DNA of 64,000 nucleotides from CBDFKQ01 sp965248855 (GTDB lineage Bacteria; Bacteroidota; Bacteroidia; Cytophagales; 172606-1), in the NCBI GenBank assembly GCA_965248855.1, contig CBDFKQ010000026.1, positions 1 to 64,000 of the forward strand, read 5' to 3'. Below, one piece after another: positions 35,234-42,753 of the stretch. Position 1 is the first letter of the stretch. Each line of letters starts with the position of its first letter. A model generated the notes under the pieces. It was not told the origin of the DNA. It made no database searches and worked only from the letters and a program-made list of their open reading frames with translations. The position numbers and the translations under genes were made by a program.

Positions 35234-35601
35234 GTTATATTAAACTTTTAAAGCAGAAATATGTGATTACTTTTTTTTGAAAGAATCAAGTGCGCTTATC
35301 AACTTTTTAATAAGCAAAAAAGTCGATTATTATGTTTAGGCATTTAAATTTCTGTTCTTCAATATTTTTCCTCTCAATAAAAATTTCGGAGAATTTTCCT
35401 TTTAATTTATCCTTTCTTATTAGCAGTTGTCATAAGGTTAATCAACATTCTTATAATTTTATTTAAAAAGAAGGTTTTTACTTTTTTAATAAAGAGACTT
35501 AATATCGATTAACTCTAAATCAGTCGACAATTTCCTTATAGTATTCAATCCACTTAAAATGTTAGATAACACCTTAATAATTAACGTATCAAGATAATTA
35601 A

Positions 35602-35643
35602 AAAAAAATGTCAAAATTGTTTAAAAAAATGTCAAAATTGTTT
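35602..35643 (+). repeat. Perfect 21-bp tandem repeat, two copies
   Basis: Two head-to-tail copies (35602-35622, 35623-35643) of seven A followed by TGTCAAAATTGTTT. They end 20 bases before the -7 element at 35664, where a regulator or the -33 region would sit. Confidence 0.8.
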
Positions 35644-35663
35644 TTATTAATTTATTTATTGTT

Positions 35664-35671
35664 TACCTTTG
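35664..35671 (+). promoter_or_regulatory. Candidate -7 element for paralogue D
   Basis: TACCTTTG matches TAnnTTTG. The nearest -33-like sequence is ATTG at 35637-35640, at a slightly long spacing of 23, inside the tandem repeat. The ATG is 78 bases downstream. Confidence 0.45.
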
Positions 35672-35749
35672 ATCATTAAATATTTATATTTTTTATTCAA
35701 ATTGTACAGATAGTGCTTCTATCTTTAAATTAAGCATAAAAACTATTAT

Positions 35750-38700
35750 ATGTTAAAACCTATACGCTTAGATCAGAGGGGTAGCTCTTCTGCAGGCACA
35801 AATTCACTCGTGGAACACGTATGGTCCGGTAATCACATGAAATGGTTTGTTTCTTTGATTATTCTTTTGGTATTAAAAAGTAATTTTATTAGTGCCCAAG
35901 AGCATTGGTCACCTTATCTGATAAATGATGGTGAAGGCGGGCAGGTAATAAATGATATTGTGACAAGTAAGGCAGACCCTAACTTTGTTATGTTTGGTAC
36001 TGATGTAGGCGGTTTATACCGCTCAACTGACGCAGGTGCCAATTGGATAGCCACAGGTCAGGGCTTAAGCGGAATAAATACACTGACACTTCAAATTGAT
36101 CCGTCCAACGCCAATCGGGTATTCATGGTCAGCGGGAGTGCGTATAACGTTGCAGGGCAGCAAAACGGTATCTGGATTTCGACAGACAAAGGTATCACAT
36201 GGTCCCAGGTTCTTCGGGATGACAATAATTCAAAAAACGGAATGTACGATCGTTTAGGAGAACAATTGGTGATCGACGGGTCAAGCTACGATGCGGGCAA
36301 AGGTTATTGCACTCGTATGTACTATTCATCGGCCACAGGCACCTTCTATGTTTCAACCAACGGAGGCAGCACTTGGAGTACTTCGACAGCTTTAACTGTT
36401 ACTCGTGCTCTTGCGATTAATAACTCAACCGGCGATATCTTTGCCTGGAATTCACCTCTTAAAGATTTACTTCGAAGTACAGACAAAGGAGCCAGCTTTC
36501 AAACAATTTACACCGGGGTTGATGGAATCGCCCACGTAAGAAATGTTAGCGGCAAAACTTATATGGTTGTACATCACGATAAAGTATATGTTTCCAACGA
36601 TAACGGGAATAATTTTTCAGCTACAGGTAACAATGGATGGCCTGCAAGCAACAGCAATTCTTATATAGACAGATTTGAAGTTAGCCCTGCAAATACAAAC
36701 AACATGACACTTTCGGTGGGCGACAACAGGTATTATTCAAATGACGGTGGAAATAATTGGGGCACAGGGGATTTTTCAAATCTGGGTCATTCTGTTATTG
36801 ACGGTATTGCTACAAAAACAGACCGTGCATTTGCATGGCATGCTACAGACGGGAATATCGGATGGGAAGGCCGCCACGACTTTATGACCAAGACCTTTGA
36901 CGGAGGAAAAACTTATAAGTGGTCCAATAAAGGTTATACCGGCATATTCCTGGGCCAGAAAAATTCATTTCACTTCAATTCCCAAAACCCCGACTATATA
37001 ACTTTACCTTCGTGCGATTGGAATGGTGCCACCACCTATGATGCCGGAAAAACGTGGTATGATGTGGCTATAAATGGAAAATGGTATGGATGGAATTTCT
37101 CTGCCTATGCAGTTTCCCCGGGTGTTTGGTTTTTTGCAGAATGTGAAAACAATGACTTCTACAAACCGGTATTACGAATTACCCGTGATTATGGCAAAAC
37201 CTATGAAACACAAAATTTGGGTCAGGGTTTTTTACCAACCGCATCCAGTTATTTGGATCCTACCGATGTCAATGTATGGTTTTATAATACTTACAGAAGT
37301 GCAGATGCAGGAAAAACATGGAACGGTACCGATAAGGGAGTTACAGTTTTAACTCATGATAATAAAACAAACGCACTTTATGGCTACTCATGGGAAACTT
37401 TCCCTGATGGATGGGCTGTATTCAAATCAACAGATAAAGGAGCTACTTTCCAAAAAGTATATCATTCAGGTGGAGGTGACCTAAGAGATATTGCTATAGA
37501 TAATGTAAATAACTTTATCTATGTATGCCATGATTTTTACGTAGAAAAATATAACTTAGCAACCGGAACATTGGTAACTATGGGCGCATTCCCTACTGAT
37601 CAGTATGGAAACGGCCCAAATACAAGAAGCGTAGCAGTAGATCCTGTAGATCCTAAAATAGTATATGTTGCAAATGGCGGCCATTTTTATGCACCGGATA
37701 ATTCTGTAATGCGTTCAAAAGATGGCGGTGCAACCTGGGAATCCATTACTCCATCTCCCCGAATTGGTAATACAAAGTATGCCACTCCGGGCGGAGGCGG
37801 TGCAATAGATGCATTGTGGTGTCGTGTTAATCCTAAAACAAGAGAATTATTAGTAGGAACAAATGATTTTGGTTTCTGGACAATAGGTGCACCGGGCACA
37901 GGTACCACCACGCCTCCTCCAACCGCCGGCAACTTAATCTCTAATCCCGGATTTGAGGCAGACAAGGCAGGTACTCAAACTCCACAAAGCTGGACTAAAT
38001 GGCAGGCAAACAGTGCTGATGTTAATGTTAACTATACCGAGTCATCGGGAGGCGCAGGCCCTGCACACAGCGGAACCTATTATGGAGTTCATTATAAAGC
38101 TACTGCCTGGCAACAAGTCAATACTATTCAAAATCTTACCGGTTTAGCCAATGGCAAATATACCCTGAGTGCTTATGTAAAATCAACAGCTGCTATCGGC
38201 TCAATGTATGCAGGATTATTTGATTCAAATAACAATTACATTACCACCGCTATTCCCGTAACAACTACCTGGACTCAAATTTCAATGGATGTAGTTGTAG
38301 CCAATGGTAAATGTGAAATTGGCTTTTTAAGTGCTTCTGCCGGCAATCAGTGGATTGCTTATGATGATGTAAGCTTTAGTCTTAAGGCAGGAGGTATAGT
38401 ATCCGGCTCTACTTATGAGATTACAAACAAAAACTGTGGCAAAGCATTAGATGTAAACGGAGGCCCTACTGCAACTCAGGACGGAGCCAATGTACAACAA
38501 TGGACATATGGCGGTGGAACCAACCAACAATGGAAAGTAACAGATGTTGGTGGAGGTTACTATAAACTTACAGCTAAACACAGCGGCAAATGCCTTGATG
38601 TAAACGCCAGCGGCACTACCGATGGAACCAACGTACAACAATGGACCGACAACGGAACAGATGCACAGAAATGGTCAATAACAGATGTAGGTAACGGTTA

Positions 38701-39154
38701 TTATGAACTGGTTGCAAAATGCAGCGGCAAAGCCCTTGATGTTACAGGCGTATCGACGGCAGACGGCGCCAATGTACAGCAATGGACTTATGGGGGAGGG
38801 ACCAATCAGCAATGGGCGTTTACCCTTATTTCATCGGCAGCCAGAACATCTCAAACAACAGCCAAAAAAGTTGCTGAAGAAAGTGAAGCCGGTACCAATA
38901 CACTTAATGTATATCCAAACCCTGCAAACGGCATTGCCAATATTTCTTATACGTCACCGCATAACGAACAAATAGCGATTCAACTTTATGATACTCAGGG
39001 AAGGTTAGTTAAAACAGTATTTACCGGAACTGCATTAAAAGGAGTGACACAAAACTATCCCGTTGATGGAAGTTCTTTAAGAGAGGGTTTATATATCATT
39101 AAATTAAATACTCCTACAAACACTATTAATAAAAAAGTGATCTTTAATAAATAA
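35750..39154 (+). CDS. T9SS-secreted GH74-like propeller, CBM4_9-like, ricin lectin (paralogue D)
   Basis: A 1134-residue protein with the same order as C: N-terminal extension, signal peptide from Met30 (35837), propeller (about 51-712) with FGTDVGGLYRSTDAG, CBM4_9-like domain (about 728-880), ricin lectin domain (about 883-1025) and T9SS type A tail. The propeller is clearly more diverged from A and C than they are from each other (for example YGYSWETFPDGWAVF in place of YGYSYDTGWAVF, and differences throughout blades 1-4). The CBM and first ricin subdomains match C almost base for base. The third ricin subdomain and the start of the tail (ARTSQTTAKKVAEESEAG) match paralogue E instead. Confidence 0.86.
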   Translation: MLKPIRLDQRGSSSAGTNSLVEHVWSGNHMKWFVSLIILLVLKSNFISAQEHWSPYLINDGEGGQVINDIVTSKADPNFVMFGTDVGGLYRSTDAGANWIATGQGLSGINTLTLQIDPSNANRVFMVSGSAYNVAGQQNGIWISTDKGITWSQVLRDDNNSKNGMYDRLGEQLVIDGSSYDAGKGYCTRMYYSSATGTFYVSTNGGSTWSTSTALTVTRALAINNSTGDIFAWNSPLKDLLRSTDKGASFQTIYTGVDGIAHVRNVSGKTYMVVHHDKVYVSNDNGNNFSATGNNGWPASNSNSYIDRFEVSPANTNNMTLSVGDNRYYSNDGGNNWGTGDFSNLGHSVIDGIATKTDRAFAWHATDGNIGWEGRHDFMTKTFDGGKTYKWSNKGYTGIFLGQKNSFHFNSQNPDYITLPSCDWNGATTYDAGKTWYDVAINGKWYGWNFSAYAVSPGVWFFAECENNDFYKPVLRITRDYGKTYETQNLGQGFLPTASSYLDPTDVNVWFYNTYRSADAGKTWNGTDKGVTVLTHDNKTNALYGYSWETFPDGWAVFKSTDKGATFQKVYHSGGGDLRDIAIDNVNNFIYVCHDFYVEKYNLATGTLVTMGAFPTDQYGNGPNTRSVAVDPVDPKIVYVANGGHFYAPDNSVMRSKDGGATWESITPSPRIGNTKYATPGGGGAIDALWCRVNPKTRELLVGTNDFGFWTIGAPGTGTTTPPPTAGNLISNPGFEADKAGTQTPQSWTKWQANSADVNVNYTESSGGAGPAHSGTYYGVHYKATAWQQVNTIQNLTGLANGKYTLSAYVKSTAAIGSMYAGLFDSNNNYITTAIPVTTTWTQISMDVVVANGKCEIGFLSASAGNQWIAYDDVSFSLKAGGIVSGSTYEITNKNCGKALDVNGGPTATQDGANVQQWTYGGGTNQQWKVTDVGGGYYKLTAKHSGKCLDVNASGTTDGTNVQQWTDNGTDAQKWSITDVGNGYYELVAKCSGKALDVTGVSTADGANVQQWTYGGGTNQQWAFTLISSAARTSQTTAKKVAEESEAGTNTLNVYPNPANGIANISYTSPHNEQIAIQLYDTQGRLVKTVFTGTALKGVTQNYPVDGSSLREGLYIIKLNTPTNTINKKVIFNK

Positions 39155-39177
39155 AAGAAGGTCATTTTAATAAAAAG

Positions 39178-39212
39178 AAATATACTGCCTTTTCTCAAGG
39201 CAGTATATTTTA
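39178..39212 (+). terminator. Intrinsic terminator after paralogue D
   Basis: AAATATACTGCCTT and AAGGCAGTATATTTT pair around TTCTC. Confidence 0.88.
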
Positions 39213-39301
39213 AAACATAACTTATATTATTATTCTAAAAGTAATAAAATATACATTTTTGTTATCATTATAATTTTATCAAAATTAACTAACCCAATCA
39301 T

Positions 39302-41374
39302 ATGAATAACTTTACAGAAAAAAAGAAACCATTACTATGGCATGATTTACTGAGAAGAAAGCTTCTCAATTTTATAATCGTTATAATTCTGTTTTTAACA
39401 ACCGGCCTGAGTAGCACTTCTCTATTTGCGGATACCCCTCCTACAGGTCACATTGATGTTCTATTTATTGGGAACAGTTTTACTTTTTATAATGGGATGC
39501 CATTTATGTTTGGCCAAATAGCCCAACAGGCAGGAAAAGATGTTACAGTTGATAATTATGTTATAGGAGGGCAAACCTTATATGGGTTTTGGACTGATCC
39601 GAACCAAGCCGCCCTTAATAAAATAAAGAGTAAAGCATGGAATTATGTAGTCCTTCAGGGTTGGAATGATCCTGCTGCGGATATGCGCGATTATGGAACA
39701 TTATTCATGGATGAAATACGTAAAGTAAATCCTAATGCAATTATACTTATGTATTTTGTGCATCCTACCGGCCCTTATCCTGATGATGCCACAATGAATA
39801 GTCAGCAAAGCATATATGAACAAATACATGCCCAAAGGCCTTATGCCGAGCTTGTTCCTGTTTTCTGGGCCTGGAAGCAAGGTTTTCTTGAAGACCCTAC
39901 AAATGCCAACTGGTTAGATCCGGGAGATAACTGGCACCCGGGCCCTAGAAGAAGTTATATCTCAGCTGTTTCTATGTATTCATCCATTTATTTAGAATCT
40001 CCTGTTGGTTTGACTAATGTAACCAACACCTATCCCGGAAATATTAGCCTCACAACTTCAGATGCCGCTTATCTTCAAAACCTGGCATTTACCTCGCTCA
40101 AGAACCACTCTACAATAAAACAATTTAATCCTCCGCGTCCTACTACCGGCAACCTGGTGTCTAATCCCGGCTTCGAGGAAGACAATACAGGTACTTTTAA
40201 CCCTCTACATTGGACTAAATGGCAGGCAAATAGTGCTGATGTTAATGTTAACTATACCGAGTCATCAGGAGGCGCAGCTCCTGCACACAGCGGCAGTTAT
40301 TATGGAGTACATTATAAAGCTACTGCCTGGCAACAAGTCAACTCAATTCAAAATCTTACAGGCTTGGCCAATGGTACATATACCCTCAGTGCATATGTTA
40401 AATCAACAGCTGCAATTGGCTCAATGTATGCAGGATTATTTGATTCAAATAAAAATTACATTACCACAGCTATTCCGGTAACAAACAGCTGGACTCAAAT
40501 TTCGATGGATGTAACAGTGACCAACGGACAATGCGAAATCGGCTTTTTAAGTACTTCTTCAGGCAACCAATGGATTGCTTATGACGATGTAAGTTTTAGT
40601 CTTAAAGCAGGAGGCATAGTATCCGGGTCTACCTATGAGATAGCTGCCAGACACAGCGGCAAAGCCCTTGATGTTACCGGCGGCCCGACTGCAACCCAGG
40701 ACGGTGCCAATGTACAGCAATGGACTTATGGGGGAGGAAGCAACCAACAATGGAAAGTAACAGATGTAGGCGGAGGTTATTACAAACTTACAGCCAAACA
40801 CAGCGGTAAATGCCTTGATGTAAACGCTAGCGGCACTACTGATGGAACCAACGTGCAACAATGGACCGATAACGGAACAGATGCACAGAAATGGTCAATA
40901 ACAGATGTAGGTAACGGTTATTATGAACTGGTTGCAAAATGTTGTCGCAAAGCTCTTGATGTTGCCGCTGCATCATCAGCAGACGGCGCTAATGTACAGC
41001 AATGGACTTATGGAGGAGGAACCAATCAGCAATGGGCGTTTACCCTTATTTCATCTGCAGCCAGAACATCTCAAACAACAGCCAAAAAAGTTGCTGAAGA
41101 AAGTGAAGCCGGTGCTAATACGCTTAATGTTTATCCTAACCCTGCAAACGGCATTGCAAATGTTTCTTACACGGCAACGCATAACGAACAAATTGCAATT
41201 CATCTTTATGATACACAGGGAAGGCTGGTTAAAACCATTTTTACCGGAACGGCTTTAAAAGGAGTGGCTCAAAACTATCCTGTTGATGGAAGTTCATTAA
41301 GAGAAGGTTTATATATAATTAAATTAAAAACTTCTTCCGAAACTATTAATAAAAAAGTGATCTTCGATAATTAG
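39302..41374 (+). CDS. T9SS-secreted SGNH hydrolase, CBM4_9-like, ricin lectin (paralogue E)
   Basis: A 690-residue protein. Signal sequence at about 20-44 (NFIIVIILFLTTGLSSTSLFA). About 50-270 is an SGNH-type esterase domain: catalytic Ser in VLFIGNSFTFYNGMPF, oxyanion Gly region NYVIGGQTL, YVVLQGWND, and Asp/His in DPGDNWHPGPRRSY. This group includes carbohydrate esterases and is close to DUF4886. A CBM4_9-like domain (about 284-436), a ricin lectin domain (about 437-581) and a T9SS type A tail follow and resemble those of D. In the third ricin subdomain the usual CSGKALDV is CCRKALDVAAASS, a loss of the conserved SGK. It probably removes acyl groups from the polysaccharide bound by the array's lectin modules (inference). 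Confidence 0.83.
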   Translation: MNNFTEKKKPLLWHDLLRRKLLNFIIVIILFLTTGLSSTSLFADTPPTGHIDVLFIGNSFTFYNGMPFMFGQIAQQAGKDVTVDNYVIGGQTLYGFWTDPNQAALNKIKSKAWNYVVLQGWNDPAADMRDYGTLFMDEIRKVNPNAIILMYFVHPTGPYPDDATMNSQQSIYEQIHAQRPYAELVPVFWAWKQGFLEDPTNANWLDPGDNWHPGPRRSYISAVSMYSSIYLESPVGLTNVTNTYPGNISLTTSDAAYLQNLAFTSLKNHSTIKQFNPPRPTTGNLVSNPGFEEDNTGTFNPLHWTKWQANSADVNVNYTESSGGAAPAHSGSYYGVHYKATAWQQVNSIQNLTGLANGTYTLSAYVKSTAAIGSMYAGLFDSNKNYITTAIPVTNSWTQISMDVTVTNGQCEIGFLSTSSGNQWIAYDDVSFSLKAGGIVSGSTYEIAARHSGKALDVTGGPTATQDGANVQQWTYGGGSNQQWKVTDVGGGYYKLTAKHSGKCLDVNASGTTDGTNVQQWTDNGTDAQKWSITDVGNGYYELVAKCCRKALDVAAASSADGANVQQWTYGGGTNQQWAFTLISSAARTSQTTAKKVAEESEAGANTLNVYPNPANGIANVSYTATHNEQIAIHLYDTQGRLVKTIFTGTALKGVAQNYPVDGSSLREGLYIIKLKTSSETINKKVIFDN

Positions 41375-41386
41375 ATCCTTAAAAAC

Positions 41387-41424
41387 AAAAAAGGGCTGCT
41401 TCGCATGAAGCAGCCCTTTTTTTT
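41387..41424 (+). terminator. Intrinsic terminator after paralogue E
   Basis: AAAAAAGGGCTGCTTC and GAAGCAGCCCTTTTTTTT pair around GCAT; the stem is close to the one after paralogue C. Confidence 0.93.
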
Positions 41425-41541
41425 ATCCTATTAAATTTAAAGGTAGAATGCAATTGCTCTTCTGAAAAAATAACGTTGAACTTATATAAAATCTATTATT
41501 GGAGGAATACACTCATAATGTACATTAGTAAATATTTAAGG

Positions 41542-41569
41542 TATCCGGGCATTATGTCCGGATATTTTT
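41542..41569 (+). terminator. Orphan terminator-like hairpin
   Basis: TATCCGG and CCGGATA enclose a 9-base loop and are followed by TTTTT. No intact gene ends just before it; paralogue E already has a terminator 120 bases upstream. Confidence 0.6.
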
Positions 41570-41714
41570 ATTTCATTAAGGTAAATAAAAATTGCATTTT
41601 ATACTGGAATGGTTATAGTTTGTTTTTAGTTATAGATAGCAATAAATAGTTTTCTATTTAAATAATCATCTCTCAGAAATATATTCTTTTATCAGGAATC
41701 ATTAGATACGAATT

Positions 41715-41754
41715 AAATTATGAATATACCGATATTGATAAATTGATAATTATA
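41715..41754 (-). repeat. Dispersed intergenic motif, copy 4 (reverse)
   Basis: Read on the minus strand: TATAATTATCAA, then TTTATCAATATCGGTATATT, then CATAATTT. The 20-base core matches copies 2 and 3 at all but one or two positions. Confidence 0.7.
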
Positions 41755-41896
41755 AGTTATTTTTTTTCGGATTTAAATTTTTCATTATTGAGAAATAAAA
41801 ATAAAATTCATAAAATAATTTCATAATTAAATCAATTTATATGATTATAAACCTTAATATTTTGAGGGTAAAATCAGTTAGTAATAATTAAAACTT

Positions 41897-42463
41897 ATGA
41901 TTAAGGCAGTTTATAAAGACAAACACGTTGCTATTGAAATTCTTGCAAGATCTTTTGATGATAACAAAAGTGTTAATTATGTAGTTAAGCAGGACAAAAA
42001 AAGGCTGGAACGTATTAGATCACTCATGGAGTACTCCTTTGAAATGTGTTTTCTGTATGGAGAAGTGTTTTTATCGGATGATAAAAAAGGCTGTGCTTTA
42101 ATTTTGTATCCTCATGATAAGAAATCTACCATCAGGACAACTTATTTAGATATAAAATTGGTTTTAGGTGTTGGAATTTCAAAAGTTTTAAAAATTTCGG
42201 ATCGAGAATCTAAAATTAAATCATACCATCCCAATAAACCATTTATTCATTTATAGTTTATTGGCGTGTTGCCTGAGGATCAAAATAATAGGAAAGGAAG
42301 TGCGTTAATGAACGATATTATCAGGATTGCCGATGAAAAAGAGATGCCTATTTATTTAGAAACTTCCGTGGATAAAAATATTTTATGGTATAAAAAAGTG
42401 GGTTTTACAATTTTTGCAGAAATTGAATTAACATATAAGCTGTTTTTACTTAAAAGAGACTAG
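41897..42463 (+). pseudogene. GNAT acetyltransferase interrupted by an in-frame TAG
   Basis: Two reading frames in the same phase are separated by one TAG at 42254-42256. Before it: MIKAVYKDKHVAIEILARSF ... SYHPNKPFIHL. After it: FIGVLPEDQNNRKGSALMNDIIRIADEKEMPIYLETSVDKNILWYKKVGFTIF. Joined, they give a typical GNAT protein: the strand '..HLYFIGVxPxxQxxGxGsaLm' carries the acetyl-CoA loop (EDQNNRKGSAL in place of the usual QGKGxG) and the YKKVGF end is standard. The TAG occupies the place where the family usually has an aromatic residue, so a single TAT or TAC to TAG change explains it. The second half has a GTG at 42266 but is unlikely to be functional alone. The acceptor is unknown. Confidence 0.75.
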
Positions 42464-42753
42464 TCCGAATTATATGTATTATAAGGCGTTTACTAAAGTA
42501 TTAATATTAAGAAAAAGGTTTCTTACTTTTAGCACCAATGCAATAAATTATCAAAGATACCTCTCTCATCAAACTTCTGTTGAAGGTTATAATTATCAAT
42601 TTTTTTAATTACTTTCTTCCATTAACCCCAAAAAAAACTTTGCCTTATTAAAAGAAAGTACCAATTAAGTAACAATAATATAATGTATAAGACTGGCAGG
42701 TAGAGTTGAAGATTAAATATATTTAAAAATTATTTAACTCTTAAAATTGCAAA
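42464..42753. other. AT-rich gap upstream of the propeller-JAMM gene
   Basis: 290 bases with no recognisable gene, terminator or consensus promoter. Confidence 0.3.

Larger units (their letters stand above)
35234..35749. other. 516-bp AT-rich gap upstream of paralogue D
   Basis: The gap holds a perfect 21-bp tandem duplication (35602-35643) and a TACCTTTG -7 element (35664-35671). It lacks the dispersed motif present upstream of A and C. No ORF or RNA gene was recognised. Confidence 0.45.
41425..41896. other. 472-bp AT-rich gap downstream of the array
   Basis: The gap holds a second terminator-like hairpin (41542-41569) and copy 4 of the dispersed motif in reverse orientation (41715-41754). 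The hairpin has no gene of its own, which hints at a lost gene. Nothing else was recognised. Confidence 0.45.

Noticed and set aside
25398..41374. Polysaccharide utilisation locus with SusC/SusD
   Set aside because: No SusC-like TonB receptor, SusD-like lipoprotein or hybrid two-component regulator is present in the window.
41518..41649. Short ORF (about 43 codons) spanning the orphan hairpin
   Set aside because: It runs through a terminator-like structure and has no recognisable product.
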